Below the pieces are notes generated by a model. That model searched no databases. It was not told the DNA's origin and worked only from the letters and a program-made list of their open reading frames with translations. The position numbers were made by a program, and so were the translations under genes. This document shows positions 10,375 through 19,774 of a stretch of 64,000 bases of DNA, in pieces; positions within the stretch are counted from its first letter, which is position 1; every line of letters starts with the position of its first letter. This stretch comes from Salinicola endophyticus. Its GTDB lineage: Bacteria; Pseudomonadota; Gammaproteobacteria; Pseudomonadales; Halomonadaceae. The stretch lies in assembly GCF_040536835.1 (NCBI RefSeq), contig NZ_CP159578.1, positions 1-64,000 of the forward strand, given 5' to 3'.

Positions 10375-12129
10375 ATGCCGAGGTTCGCTCTGCGACGTCT
10401 GAGTCTCGATCGTTTCCGCAGCCAGTTGGCGAGCGTCGATGCCATGCCTCAGCTGTGCCTGCTGGGCATCTTCGCCGGCATTCTCACCGGCAGTGTGATG
10501 GTGCTGTTCCGCCTGCTGCTCAAGCTCGGCGCCTGGTTCTTCATGCCCGATGGCAACCCGGAGGCGTTCGAGGCGTTGCCGCCGCCGATTCGCGCGCTGC
10601 TGCCGCTGATCGCGGTGTGCCTGATCGGCGTCTGGCTGTGGCCGCAGCCCAGTCGTGCGCTGAAGATGGGGATCGGCCATGTGATCGAACGTCTCGCCTA
10701 CCAGCAGGGCAAGATGCCGCTGCGCAACTGGATCAACCAGTGGTGGGTCGGGGTTATCTCGGTCATCGGCGGCCTCTCCGCTGGCCGTGAAGGGCCGGCG
10801 ATCCACCTCGGTTCGGCGGCCTCGAGCTGGATCGGCTCGCGTCTGCGTCTGCCCCACAACAGCCTGCGCGTGCTGGTGGCCTGCGGCACCGCGGCCGGCA
10901 TCGCGGCATCGTTCAACACCCCCATCGCCGGGGTCATCTTCGCCATGGAAGTGGTGATGATGGAGTACACCATCGCCGGCTTCATGCCGGTGATTCTCGC
11001 CTCGACCATGGGCGCGCTGGTGTCGTGGGCGGTCTACGGCGCCGAGCCGGCGTTCAGCGTTCCCCCGTTGCAGCTCTCCTCGCTGATGGATCTGCCCGGT
11101 ATCGTGCTCACCGCGCTGGTGGTGGGGCTGCTGGCGGGGGGCTTCGTGCGTCTCGCCCAGGGCCACCCGGCGGTGACCCGGCTGCCGTTCGCCCTGCGTC
11201 TGGCGCTGATCGGCGGGCTGACGGCGCTCGCCGCCTGGTGGTATCCACAGGTCCAGGGGATCGGCTACGACAGCATCGACCGCATGCTCAACGCCAGCAT
11301 GACCCTCGATGTGCTGCTGGCCCTCGCCGTGGTCAAGCTGGCGCTGACTGCGATCTGCATGGCCGGCGGCGTGTCGGTGGGCATCATCGGCCCGCTGCTG
11401 GTCTCGGGAGCGGCGACCGGTGCGCTGCTGGGGGCGCTGGGCGCGATGCTGTGGCCGAGCGTGGTCGATACCCCGGCGCTCTACGCCGTGCTGGGCATGG
11501 CGGCGATGATGGCGGCGGCGCTGCAGGCCCCCCTGGCGGCGCTGCTGGCGCTGCTGGAGTTGACCCGCAATACCGAGATCATGCTGCCCGGCATGCTGGC
11601 AGTGGTGGTGGCGGTGATGACCGCGCGCCAGCTCTGCGGCTGTCAGGGCTTCTTCATGTCGCATCTGGCTCAGCAAGGGCTGCATCCGTTGCAGCAGCCG
11701 CTGATGCAGGCGCTGTCGCGGGTGGCGGTGCCGGCCGTGATGGAGCGCAATCTGGCGCGGACGCCGCGGGTGATCGACCACGAGCGCGCCAAGTCGCTGC
11801 TCGATGCCAAGCCGACCTGGCTGATCATCATGCAGGACGACAAGGAGAAGCCGCCGCTGGCAATGAAGGCGGCCAACCTGGCCCGCGTGCTGCATGACGA
11901 TGCCTGGCTCGCCGAGCATCCGCAGATCGATCTCGAGGAGGTGCCCGGGCAGCGTCTGGAGCTGGCCCCGGTGCACCTGGAGGCGACGCTGTCGGAAGCC
12001 TACGATACCCTCAATGAATCCGGGTTGGAGGCGCTCTACGTCGAGCACACCACGGCGCCGATGATCCGCAAGATTTCCGGTATCATCACCCGCGAGGCGA
12101 TCGAGAATTATTATCGGCGCAAGCGCTGA
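10375..12129 (+). CDS. CLC-family chloride channel/transporter
   Basis: This 584-residue membrane protein of the CLC family moves chloride. The gating-glutamate motif AGREGPAIHLGSA is present (E139), as are SFNTPIAGVIFAME and the GIIGPLL equivalent of the GIFAP motif. The C-terminal ~150 residues form a cytoplasmic CBS-like region with ARTPRVIDHERA and a final SGIITREAIENYY. The position matching the internal proton glutamate of E. coli ClcA (E203) is valine here, as in CLC channels, so channel rather than H+/Cl- exchange activity is possible. The frame is open from a GTG at 10312, but AAGGAG lies just before TTG 10369 and ATG 10375, so I chose the latter. Confidence 0.88.
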   Translation: MPRFALRRLSLDRFRSQLASVDAMPQLCLLGIFAGILTGSVMVLFRLLLKLGAWFFMPDGNPEAFEALPPPIRALLPLIAVCLIGVWLWPQPSRALKMGIGHVIERLAYQQGKMPLRNWINQWWVGVISVIGGLSAGREGPAIHLGSAASSWIGSRLRLPHNSLRVLVACGTAAGIAASFNTPIAGVIFAMEVVMMEYTIAGFMPVILASTMGALVSWAVYGAEPAFSVPPLQLSSLMDLPGIVLTALVVGLLAGGFVRLAQGHPAVTRLPFALRLALIGGLTALAAWWYPQVQGIGYDSIDRMLNASMTLDVLLALAVVKLALTAICMAGGVSVGIIGPLLVSGAATGALLGALGAMLWPSVVDTPALYAVLGMAAMMAAALQAPLAALLALLELTRNTEIMLPGMLAVVVAVMTARQLCGCQGFFMSHLAQQGLHPLQQPLMQALSRVAVPAVMERNLARTPRVIDHERAKSLLDAKPTWLIIMQDDKEKPPLAMKAANLARVLHDDAWLAEHPQIDLEEVPGQRLELAPVHLEATLSEAYDTLNESGLEALYVEHTTAPMIRKISGIITREAIENYYRRKR

Positions 12130-12197
12130 GCGCAGGCTTGTTACCGATAGCGAGTAGATAACGCCTAGACGGATAGCGAGTGAAGAGGAAAGCACGC

Positions 12198-12269
12198 ATG
12201 CGACGATCTAAAGGCTACCTCGACACCACCGTGAAGGCCCCCATGAGCGGGTGCGGGAGGGGCATATGA
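12198..12269 (+). CDS. 23-codon leader ORF overlapping the thiD start
   Basis: An ATG preceded by AGAGGAAAGCACGC opens a 23-residue reading frame (MRRSKGYLDT... ending in SGCGRGI) whose TGA overlaps the thiD ATG (ATGA). The thiD ribosome-binding site (GGGAGGGG) lies inside this ORF, so its translation could be coupled to thiD. I do not recognise the peptide. It could equally be a chance frame; the favourable points are the Shine-Dalgarno sequence and the exact stop/start overlap. Confidence 0.35.
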   Translation: MRRSKGYLDTTVKAPMSGCGRGI

Positions 12270-13093
12270 TCCGTTACGACGACAAGCCGGTGGTGCTGGT
12301 GCTGGCGGGGCACGACCCCAGCGGTGGCGCCGGGCTGGTGGCAGATGCCGAGGCGGTACGCGGCTGCGGCGGCTGGCCGGTCACCATTCCCACCGCGATG
12401 ACCGTGCAGTCGACCCGCGACGTGCACGCGGTCGAGCCATGCAACGGCGACTTCATCCGCCGCGCCGCCAGGGCGCTGTTCGAGGATTTCCGCATCGCTG
12501 CGATCAAGGTGGGGCTGATCCCCGACGCCGAGGTACTGGCGGCGATCATCGATGTGGCGCGCATGCGCCCGGGGATTCCACTGATCGTCGATCCGGTGAT
12601 CGCCAGCGGCAGTGGCTCTGAGTTATCCACACCCGGTCTGGCCGCTGACATCCGCAATCGTCTCTTACCCCTTGTGGATATCTTGACCCCCAACCGCCGC
12701 GAGCTTTCGCTGCTGGCCACTCAGCCGGCGGCGGACGAGGTCGCCCAGGTGGTCGAGGTGATGTCGCTCGGCTGTGCCGCGGTGCTGGTCACCGGCACCG
12801 ACCCGCTGGAGGGCGAGCCGACCGCCGGGCACGTGGTGCATACGCTGCATACTCCGGAGCTCAACCGCCAGTGGCAGTGGCCGCGGCTGCCGGCCGACTA
12901 TCACGGTTCCGGCTGCACCCTGGCCTCGGCGCTGGCTACCCGGCTCGCCGCCGGTGAAGGGCTGGCTGCCGCCTGCGCTCAGGCGCAGCGCTTCACCTGG
13001 GATACTCTCGATCACGGTCTGGCGCTGGGCCGGGGGCAGTTTCTGCCCGACCGGGTATGGCGGGCGCCCGACTTCGATGCCACGCTGGAGTGA
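12266..13093 (+). CDS. thiD: Hydroxymethylpyrimidine/phosphomethylpyrimidine kinase ThiD
   Basis: The 275-residue ribokinase-fold enzyme phosphorylates HMP and HMP-P in thiamine synthesis. [18 protein letters not shown] is the N-terminal substrate site (near residue 15), and [14 protein letters not shown] (near 211) carries the anion hole and catalytic cysteine. [11 protein letters not shown] and [10 protein letters not shown] are typical. The start at 12266 has GGGAGGGG upstream at 5 bp; the frame's GTG at 12251 is less likely. It is followed by thiE after 2 bp, in the order thiD-thiE-hemL known from pseudomonads. No TPP riboswitch was recognised upstream. Confidence 0.92.
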   Translation: MIRYDDKPVVLVLAGHDPSGGAGLVADAEAVRGCGGWPVTIPTAMTVQSTRDVHAVEPCNGDFIRRAARALFEDFRIAAIKVGLIPDAEVLAAIIDVARMRPGIPLIVDPVIASGSGSELSTPGLAADIRNRLLPLVDILTPNRRELSLLATQPAADEVAQVVEVMSLGCAAVLVTGTDPLEGEPTAGHVVHTLHTPELNRQWQWPRLPADYHGSGCTLASALATRLAAGEGLAAACAQAQRFTWDTLDHGLALGRGQFLPDRVWRAPDFDATLE

Positions 13094-13095
13094 CG

Positions 13096-13782
13096 ATGTC
13101 GACACCGTCTGGCGGCATGTCAGGGGCACTGCCCCATGGGCTCTATGCGATCACCGACAGCCAGCTGCTGGCGGACGACCGCACGCTGCTGGCGGCCTGC
13201 GAACAGGCGCTGGCAGCTGGCGTGGTGCTGCTGCAGTACCGCGACAAGTCGGCGGATGCCGAGCGCCGCTGGCGCCAGGCCACGGCGCTGGCGGCGCTCG
13301 GCGAGCGCTTCGGCGTGACGCTGATCGTCAATGACGACCTGGCCCTGGCCGAGCGTCTGCAGCAGCGCTGGGGCGAGCGGGTCGGGCTGCACCTGGGCCA
13401 GCAGGACACCCCGCTGGCACTGGCCCGCCAGCGCCTGGGCGATACGGCGATCATCGGCGCCACCTGCCACGCCTCGCTGACGCTGGCCGCGCAGGCCGCC
13501 GATGCCGGCGCCAGCTATCTCGCCTTCGGCCGCTTCTTCGCCTCGCGCACCAAGCCCGAGGCGCCGCCTGCGCCGCTATCCGTGCTCGGTGAGGCTGCCC
13601 GCTTCGGCCTGCCGCGGGTGGCGATCGGTGGCATCGAGGCGGCCACCATCGGCGCCGCGCGGGAAGCCGGCGCCGAGCTGCTGGCGGTGGTCAACGCCAT
13701 CTTCGCCAGCCCCGATATTGCCGCCGCGGTACGCGCGCTGGATGCGCGGCTGGCACCGATTTCTGAATTCCGTAACTGTTGA
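13096..13782 (+). CDS. thiE: Thiamine-phosphate synthase ThiE
   Basis: The 228-residue TIM-barrel enzyme joins HMP-PP and thiazole phosphate to give thiamine phosphate. The family motifs appear in order: [67 protein letters not shown] and [11 protein letters not shown]. The ATG lies 2 bp past the thiD stop with GGAG at the end of thiD. The C-terminus ends just before hemL, giving a tight thiD-thiE-hemL operon. Confidence 0.94.
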   Translation: MSTPSGGMSGALPHGLYAITDSQLLADDRTLLAACEQALAAGVVLLQYRDKSADAERRWRQATALAALGERFGVTLIVNDDLALAERLQQRWGERVGLHLGQQDTPLALARQRLGDTAIIGATCHASLTLAAQAADAGASYLAFGRFFASRTKPEAPPAPLSVLGEAARFGLPRVAIGGIEAATIGAAREAGAELLAVVNAIFASPDIAAAVRALDARLAPISEFRNC

Positions 13783-13799
13783 TGGGTAGAAATGATCTC

Positions 13800-15086
13800 A
13801 TGACGACCTCCGCCGAACTCTTCGAACGTGCCTGCCGCCACATTCCGGGCGGCGTCAATTCTCCCGTGCGCGCCTTCAAGGGGATGTCGCGCGCGCCGAT
13901 CTTCGTCGAGCGCGCCCAGGGGGCCTATCTGTTCGACGTCGAGGGCAAGCGCTATATCGACTACGTCGGCTCCTGGGGGCCGATGATCACCGGTCACGCC
14001 GACCCGGACGTGCTCGGGGCGGTGCGCGAGCGTCTCGACAGCGGGCTCTCCTTCGGCACGCCGACCGCGATCGAGACCACCATGGCCGATCTGATCTGCG
14101 AGATCATGCCGTCGATCGACATGGTGCGCATGGTCAACTCGGGCACCGAGGCGACCATGTCGGCGATTCGTCTGGCGCGCGGCTTTACCGGGCGTGACAA
14201 GATCGTCAAGTTCGAGGGCAACTATCATGGTCACTCCGACTCGCTGCTGGTCAAGGCGGGCTCCGGCGCGCTGACCCACGGCGAACCGAGCTCGCCCGGG
14301 GTACCGGCAGCGCTCGCCGAGCACACCCTGACGCTGCCCTACAACGATATCGAGGCGGTGCACGAGTGCTTCGAGTCGCTGGGCGACGAGATCGCCTGCA
14401 TCATCGTCGAGCCGGTGGCCGGCAACATGAACCTGATCCCGCCGCGTCCTGGCTTCCTCGAGGCGCTGCGTGAGGTGTGCGACCGCTATGCCAGCGTGCT
14501 GATCTTCGATGAGGTGATGACGGGCTTCCGTGTCGCCCTCGGCGGGGCCCAGGCGCACTTCGGCGTGACCCCGGACCTCACCTGCCTGGGCAAGATCGTC
14601 GGTGGCGGCATGCCGGTGGGCGCGTTCGGCGGCAAGCGTGAGATCATGAGCCAGATCTCGCCGCTGGGGCCGGTCTACCAGGCGGGTACGCTGTCGGGTA
14701 ACCCGCTGGCCATGGCGGCAGGTATCGCGCTGCTCGAGAAGGTGCGCCAGCCGGGCTTCCACGACGCCCTGGCGACCCGCGTCGAGACCCTCTGCGACGG
14801 GCTCGAGGCGCGGGCCAGAGAAGCCGGGGTGGGATTGATCACCCAGCGTGCCGGTGGCATGTTCGGGCTCTTCTTCACCGCCCAGCAGCGGGTCGACAAC
14901 TTCGGCCAGACCATGGCCTGCGACGCCCAGGCGTTCCGCGACTTCTTCGCCCAGATGCTGGAGTCCGGCGTCTATCTGGCGCCGTCGGCCTTCGAGGCCG
15001 GCTTCATGTCGAGTGCGCACACGCACGACGACATCCAGACCACTTTGCTGGCCAGCGAGCGTGCGTTCGCGGCCATGGCCCGGTGA
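13800..15086 (+). CDS. hemL: Glutamate-1-semialdehyde 2,1-aminomutase HemL
   Basis: The 428-residue PLP enzyme makes 5-aminolevulinate in the C5 tetrapyrrole pathway. The catalytic lysine lies in [17 protein letters not shown] near residue 267. The N-terminus ([18 protein letters not shown]), [18 protein letters not shown] and [19 protein letters not shown] are all HemL-specific. ATG 13800 is chosen by homology (MTTSAELFE); earlier TTG and ATG codons at 13779 and 13782 lack a ribosome-binding site. It ends the thi operon. Confidence 0.96.
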   Translation: MTTSAELFERACRHIPGGVNSPVRAFKGMSRAPIFVERAQGAYLFDVEGKRYIDYVGSWGPMITGHADPDVLGAVRERLDSGLSFGTPTAIETTMADLICEIMPSIDMVRMVNSGTEATMSAIRLARGFTGRDKIVKFEGNYHGHSDSLLVKAGSGALTHGEPSSPGVPAALAEHTLTLPYNDIEAVHECFESLGDEIACIIVEPVAGNMNLIPPRPGFLEALREVCDRYASVLIFDEVMTGFRVALGGAQAHFGVTPDLTCLGKIVGGGMPVGAFGGKREIMSQISPLGPVYQAGTLSGNPLAMAAGIALLEKVRQPGFHDALATRVETLCDGLEARAREAGVGLITQRAGGMFGLFFTAQQRVDNFGQTMACDAQAFRDFFAQMLESGVYLAPSAFEAGFMSSAHTHDDIQTTLLASERAFAAMAR

Positions 15087-15120
15087 GCCGACCGCGCCGC
15101 CATCGACAGGGAGACCCGGC

Positions 15121-16701
15121 ATGAGCCGAGCGCTGATCCAGGCACTCAAGGAGAGTGACTGCTTCGACCATCCGGTCGGTGCCATCGACGTATTCGAGAC
15201 CCCCATCTCCTGGGTGGTGCTGACCGGCGATTACGCCTACAAGATCAAGAAGTCGCTGGACTATGGCACCTTCCTCGACTTCTCCAGCCTCGACAAGCGT
15301 CGGCGGCTGTGCGAGCAGGAGGTCGAGCTCAACCGGCGCGTGGCGCCGGCGCTCTATCTGGGCTGTGTCGCCATCTCCGGCAGCGAGGAGGCGCCGCGGG
15401 TCAACGACGACAGCGCGCCGATCGAGTACGCGGTCAAGATGCGCCAGTTCAGCAACCGCCATCTGCTGAGCTCGCTGCAGGCCAGCGGCGAGCTCTCGGT
15501 TGAGCTGCTCGACGATCTGATCGACCAGCTGGTGGCGCTGCACGAGTCGGCGCCGCGGATCGCAGACGACAGCCCCTACGGCTCGCCGGCGCATACCCGG
15601 CAGATGCTGGTGGAGGAGTTCGAGCTGATCGAGTCGCTGCTCGATCAGCAAGCGATCGGCCAGACGCCGGAGGACCGCGCCGAGCTCGAGTGCGTCAAGA
15701 CGCTGACACTGGAGAGCTTCGCCCGGCTCGAGCCGCTGCTCGCGGCGCGCCGCCGTGACGGCTTCATCCGCGAAAGCCATGGGGATATCCACCTCGGCAA
15801 CGCGGTGCGCTTCGAGGGCAAGGCGATCCTGTTCAACGGCATCGAGTTCAACGAGCGCCTGCGCTGGTGCGATGTCGCCTGCGAGCTGGCGTTCCTGATC
15901 ATGGATCTGGAGGCGCGTGGCGAGCGGGAATTCGCCCACCACGCGCTCAACCGCTATCTCGAACTTTCCGGTGACTACCCCGTGGTGCGCCTGCTCGATT
16001 TCTACAAGCGCTATCGGGCGCTGCTGCGGGCGCGCATCGAGCTGATCCGTGACCACGACGCCGGGCGCATCGACGATCTGCCCGAGGGTGAGCCGCTCGA
16101 AGTATTCCGGCGCTATCTGGCGATGGCGCGGGCGTACAGCGAGTTCCGCTTCCCCTACCTGATTCTCGCCGTCGGAGTATCCGGCAGTGGCAAGAGCCGC
16201 TTCACCGAGGAGATCGTGCGCCGTCTGGGCGGCGTGCGTATCCGTTCCGACGTCGAGCGCAAGCGCCTGTTCGATTTCAGCGCGCTACCCGCGGACGCCG
16301 ACGAGGTCTATGGCGAGGCCGCCACCGCGCAGACCTACCAGCGCCTGGCCGAGCTGGCCGGCAGCGTGCTGGAGGCGGGGCTACCGGCGTGCATCGACGC
16401 CACCTGCCTGCTGCGCGAGCAGCGCAAGCTGCTGCGCTTCGAGGCCGAGCGCCGTGGGCTGCCGGTGCTGATGGTGAGCTTCGAGGCCGACCACGCCACG
16501 CTGCGCGCGCGCATCGTCAAGCGCGCCCGCCGTAGCGGCGAGCCATCCGAAACCAGCCTGGCGATCCTCGACCACCAGCTCGAGCGCTTCGAGCCGTTCG
16601 CCGACGACGAGATCAGCTACCTGGTGCATCTGGACACCACGGCAGCCGACGCCAACCTGACTCTGGCCTCGCTGATCCAGGAGCGCATGCGGCTGCATTG
16701 A
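15121..16701 (+). CDS. Fused aminoglycoside-phosphotransferase-like / P-loop kinase-like protein
   Basis: This 526-residue two-domain protein has a kinase-like N-terminal domain of about 330 residues with the catalytic Brenner loop SHGDIHLGNAV near residue 222 and GIEFNERLRWCDVA as the metal-binding motif. The C-terminal AAA/zeta-toxin-like P-loop domain has GVSGSGKSRFTEE near residue 358 and DATCLLREQRK further on. Proteins with this pairing are widespread in proteobacteria, but their substrate is not known to me. True aminoglycoside resistance is not implied. The ATG has AGGGAGAC upstream. It sits alone after hemL and is followed by a perfect hairpin. Confidence 0.82.
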   Translation: MSRALIQALKESDCFDHPVGAIDVFETPISWVVLTGDYAYKIKKSLDYGTFLDFSSLDKRRRLCEQEVELNRRVAPALYLGCVAISGSEEAPRVNDDSAPIEYAVKMRQFSNRHLLSSLQASGELSVELLDDLIDQLVALHESAPRIADDSPYGSPAHTRQMLVEEFELIESLLDQQAIGQTPEDRAELECVKTLTLESFARLEPLLAARRRDGFIRESHGDIHLGNAVRFEGKAILFNGIEFNERLRWCDVACELAFLIMDLEARGEREFAHHALNRYLELSGDYPVVRLLDFYKRYRALLRARIELIRDHDAGRIDDLPEGEPLEVFRRYLAMARAYSEFRFPYLILAVGVSGSGKSRFTEEIVRRLGGVRIRSDVERKRLFDFSALPADADEVYGEAATAQTYQRLAELAGSVLEAGLPACIDATCLLREQRKLLRFEAERRGLPVLMVSFEADHATLRARIVKRARRSGEPSETSLAILDHQLERFEPFADDEISYLVHLDTTAADANLTLASLIQERMRLH

Positions 16702-16715
16702 GCCGCACGCAGAGT

Positions 16716-16749
16716 CCGCCGGGGCGTGGCAGTGACCACGCCCCGGCGG
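16716..16749. terminator. Perfect 14 bp hairpin between convergent genes
   Basis: Arms 16716-16729 and 16736-16749 are perfectly complementary (14 bp) around a CAGTGA loop. The hairpin separates the phosphotransferase-like gene and the convergent regulator gene and could serve both. Neither side has a T-run, so it may be a weak or Rho-assisted terminator. Confidence 0.65.
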
Positions 16750-16771
16750 GTCGTGCGCTGGGAACGGTGTA

Positions 16772-17449
16772 TCAGCGGCGACCGTTGGCGTAGCGCGAGG
16801 CCATCACCGGGATGGTGCCGAGGTTCTGGCGCGCCCAGTTGGTGGCCTGGATACGGTTGTGGACGTTGATCTTGCGGAACAGATTGTAGAGATGCGACTT
16901 CACCGTGTGCTCGCTGACGAAGAGCTTTTCGGCGATTTCGGTATTGCTGGCGCCGGAGACCAGCAGTGTCACGATCTCGAGCTCGCGTCGGGTCAGCCCG
17001 CAGACCGGACGATAGGTATTGACCTGCTGACGACGATAGAAGTCGATCAGCATCGCCGAGAGCGGGCGCGAAATCCACAGCTCGCCCTCGAGAAGTTTGA
17101 CAATACCTTTACAGATCAGCTCGAGATTGTCCTGCCGATAAAATACGCCGCGTAGGTGGATGCCGATCAACAGCTCCATGACCTGCTTGTTATCGCGCAC
17201 GTTGAAGGCCGATAGCACGATGGCCTTGTTCTCCTCGGCGCGGGTGTTCCACACCAGCAGATCCTTCTCGTTGACGTGGTCGCCATCGAGCAGCACCAGT
17301 GCGCGCCGGCCCTCTGGCATCAGAAAACGCTCCTGGGGATTGAGCGCAGAGACCCGGCAGCCGGTCTTTTGGTGGATATAGTCTAGGAATAGAACGGACT
17401 GTGAGTTACAGTCCGTTACAAGTACGATGTCGGTGGTTTCAGTGTTCAT
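16772..17449 (-). CDS. CsgD-like LuxR-family transcriptional regulator
   Basis: The 225-residue protein has an atypical N-terminal receiver-like domain lacking the usual phosphoacceptor context, and a C-terminal LuxR HTH: LTRRELEIVTLLVSGASNTEIAEKLFV, then SEHTVKSHLYNLFRKI. The stretch GASNTEIAEKLF, HTVKSHLYNLF and NRIQATNWA closely matches CsgD, the master regulator of curli and biofilm matrix in enterics. GVFYRQDNLELICKGI mid-protein also parallels CsgD. No csg operon is visible in this window, so its targets are unknown. The upstream intergenic region is unusually AT-rich for this genome. Confidence 0.82.
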   Translation of the reverse strand: MNTETTDIVLVTDCNSQSVLFLDYIHQKTGCRVSALNPQERFLMPEGRRALVLLDGDHVNEKDLLVWNTRAEENKAIVLSAFNVRDNKQVMELLIGIHLRGVFYRQDNLELICKGIVKLLEGELWISRPLSAMLIDFYRRQQVNTYRPVCGLTRRELEIVTLLVSGASNTEIAEKLFVSEHTVKSHLYNLFRKINVHNRIQATNWARQNLGTIPVMASRYANGRR

Positions 17450-17900
17450 GGTCTGATCCCTTGTATCGGGTTTTTAATTAGTCTTCTACAGGTTTTGTTG
17501 TGATCCGTGGGCGCTAGCCTCATGGCCGGTCTCTTAGTACCGGAGCCCAATAGTGTTAATAAAACCTTTGCCTTGTAAATATAGGGCATTGAGGTTTTCG
17601 AACCGTGACACCTCGGCGCATTTTAAGCGTGCCGTAACCTTTAAAAAAATCTAATAAATACAAATGCTTGCGAGGGTTTTTTGGCAGGTACTGGAGAAAT
17701 TCCTGCTCCCTGGTGGAGAAAAAACAGCCGAGTTTGCGGTCGGCAAAATGAGGGTGTGCACGCCAACCGATGAGCTTTCTCATCATTCCCCCGGGGAGCC
17801 CGCGCGGCCTCGGATCAGGAAGCGCTCATGGCGTCCCGCGCCAGCGCTATACCCGCTTCCGTGCGGCCCGTAGAATGGGGCTTTTGGCAGGAAGACGCAC
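17450..17900. other. AT-rich intergenic region upstream of the CsgD-like regulator
   Basis: This 451 bp gap between the divergent regulator and rdgB is markedly AT-rich from about 17455 to 17760 (for example TTTAAAAAAATCTAATAAATAC near 17640), unlike its GC-rich flanks. A long, AT-rich leader resembles the heavily regulated csgD promoter region of enterics. An open frame at 17556-17786 (minus strand) has no recognisable protein character. No terminator or RNA was identified. Confidence 0.5.
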
Positions 17901-18503
17901 ATGACCGCCACCCCACAAGATCTCGTCGTCGCCAGCGGTAACCCGGGAAAACTGGCCGAGTTTCAACAGCTTCTCGGGCCGCTAGGGTTTCGTGTCCGGG
18001 CCCAGGCCGAGTTCGGCGTCGATGACGTCGAGGAGACCGGCCTGACCTTCGTCGAAAATGCCCTACTCAAGGCGCGCGCCGCGGCCCGCGCCAGCGGCGG
18101 CCCTGCGCTGGCCGACGACTCCGGCCTGGCGGTGGATGCGCTGAACGGTGCACCGGGGATCTACTCCGCGCGTTACGCCGGGGAGCCCAAGAGCGACCGC
18201 GCCAACAATGACAAGCTGCTGAGCGCGCTGCGCGAGGTGCCCGAGGGTCAGCGCGGAGCGCGTTACTGGTGTGTGCTGGTCTACCTGCGTCACGCCGACG
18301 ATCCGGTGCCGATCATCGTCCAGCAGGATTGGCCGGGGGATATTCTCGCCTACCCGCGGGGCGAGGGCGGTTTCGGTTACGATCCGCTGTTCTGGGTGCC
18401 GGAGTGCAGTGCGAGCGTCGCCGAGCTGAGCGCCGAGGAGAAAAACCGCCTGAGCCACCGTGGCCGCGCCCTGCAGACGCTGATCGCGCGGCTGTCGGCG
18501 TGA
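17901..18503 (+). CDS. rdgB: XTP/dITP pyrophosphatase RdgB (non-canonical purine NTPase)
   Basis: The 200-residue Ham1-family enzyme hydrolyses XTP, ITP and dITP to monophosphates, keeping them out of DNA and RNA. Motifs are [14 protein letters not shown] (residues 9-22), [32 protein letters not shown] and [12 protein letters not shown]. The ATG follows GGCAGGAAGACGCAC. Its stop overlaps the hemW start by 4 bp, giving the rdgB-hemW pair seen in many gammaproteobacteria. Confidence 0.95.
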   Translation: MTATPQDLVVASGNPGKLAEFQQLLGPLGFRVRAQAEFGVDDVEETGLTFVENALLKARAAARASGGPALADDSGLAVDALNGAPGIYSARYAGEPKSDRANNDKLLSALREVPEGQRGARYWCVLVYLRHADDPVPIIVQQDWPGDILAYPRGEGGFGYDPLFWVPECSASVAELSAEEKNRLSHRGRALQTLIARLSA

Positions 18504-19699
18504 GTCTGCAGCCCCCTGTGGCGGCGGCGCCCGGCGGGCTGCCGCCGCTGGCGCTCTATATCCACGTGCCCTGGTGCGTGCGCAAGTGCCCCTACTGCGA
18601 TTTCAACTCGCACGGGGTCGGCTACGGCGCTGCCCTGCCGGAGGCGGCCTATGTGGCTGCGCTGCTCGAGGATCTCGACGCCGACCTGGCGTGGGTGCAG
18701 GGGCGCGAGATCGTCAGCATCTTCATCGGTGGCGGTACCCCCAGCCTGTTTTCCCCCGAGGCCTACCAGCAGCTGTTTGCCGGGCTGCGTCAGCGGCTGG
18801 CCTTTGCCGCGGATATCGAGATCACCCTCGAGGCCAACCCCGGGACCACCGAGCACGGGCGTTTCGCCGGCTACCGCGAGGCGGGGATCAACCGCCTGTC
18901 GCTGGGCGTGCAGAGTTTCCAACCCGCGCAGCTGACGGCACTCGGGCGCATCCATAGCGGCGATGAGGCGGTCCAGGCGATGCAGCTGGCGCGCGACGCC
19001 GGGTTCGACAACGTCAATCTCGATCTGATGCACGGACTGCCGGGTCAGGACACGGCGCTGGCGCTGGCCGATATCGAGCAGGCGCTGGCGCTGGGGCCGA
19101 CGCATCTCTCCTGGTATCAACTGACCCTGGAGCCGAACACCGAGTTCTTCTCACAGCCGCCGCCGCTGCCCGACGAGGAGCGGCTGTGGGACATCCAGGA
19201 TGCTGGTCACGCGCTGCTCGAGGAGGCCGGCTTCTCGCGCTACGAGATCTCCGCCTATGCCCGGCCCGGGCGCGCAGCACGGCACAACCTCAACTACTGG
19301 CGCTTCGGCGACTACCTGGGGATCGGTGCCGGCGCCCACGCCAAGCTGAGCCGACCTGATGGTCACGGCGGGCTGCAGATCGAGCGACGCTGGAAGACGC
19401 GTCAGCCGCAGGCCTATCTGCGGCGTGCCAACGATCCGCGCGGTTTCGTCGCCGGCGGGCGTACGGTCGATGAGGAGACGCTGCCGCTGGAGTTTCTGAT
19501 GAACGCACTGCGGCTGACGCAAGGTGTCGATCTCGCCGACTGGCAAAACCATACCGGGCGCGCGCTGTCTGAGTTGACGCCGCGTCTCGCCGTAGCGCGG
19601 CAGCGAGGCCTGCTGGCGGACTCGCCGTCGCGGCTGCAGGCGACGCCGCAAGGACTGTTATTCTTGAATGATCTGTTGGCACTGCTCGACGAGGCGTGA
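18500..19699 (+). CDS. hemW: Radical SAM heme chaperone HemW
   Basis: The 399-residue HemN-like protein binds heme and a 4Fe-4S cluster. The radical SAM motif [10 protein letters not shown] lies near residue 28. [31 protein letters not shown] and [10 protein letters not shown] are characteristic of HemW, as is the absence of the extra N-terminal residues of true HemN. The GTG start overlaps the rdgB TGA (GTGA), and the resulting length fits the family. Old annotations call such proteins coproporphyrinogen oxidase. Confidence 0.93.
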   Translation: MSLQPPVAAAPGGLPPLALYIHVPWCVRKCPYCDFNSHGVGYGAALPEAAYVAALLEDLDADLAWVQGREIVSIFIGGGTPSLFSPEAYQQLFAGLRQRLAFAADIEITLEANPGTTEHGRFAGYREAGINRLSLGVQSFQPAQLTALGRIHSGDEAVQAMQLARDAGFDNVNLDLMHGLPGQDTALALADIEQALALGPTHLSWYQLTLEPNTEFFSQPPPLPDEERLWDIQDAGHALLEEAGFSRYEISAYARPGRAARHNLNYWRFGDYLGIGAGAHAKLSRPDGHGGLQIERRWKTRQPQAYLRRANDPRGFVAGGRTVDEETLPLEFLMNALRLTQGVDLADWQNHTGRALSELTPRLAVARQRGLLADSPSRLQATPQGLLFLNDLLALLDEA

Positions 19700-19774
19700 C
19701 CCTCTCGGGCAGTGTCACGGCATAACGTCGTCGTCGGATCGACCCGGCGACGCAGGGCAAGGAGCGATTCGCGC

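Noticed and set aside
10237..12195. 652-codon open frame antisense to the CLC gene
   Set aside because: H/Q/R-rich translation is the mirror of a membrane-protein gene in GC-rich DNA; such long shadows also oppose dnaA, gyrB, mnmG and ggpPS.
12130..12265. TPP riboswitch before thiD
   Set aside because: The conserved CUGAGA-type core and paired arms could not be found by eye; a covariance search would be needed to revive the idea.
15121..16701. Aminoglycoside-resistance gene
   Set aside because: The phosphotransferase fold is shared by many kinases; the fused P-loop domain marks a different housekeeping family.
17556..17786. 76-codon open frame (minus strand) upstream of the CsgD-like regulator
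   Set aside because: No family features and it lies in AT-rich regulatory DNA; it would need expression evidence.
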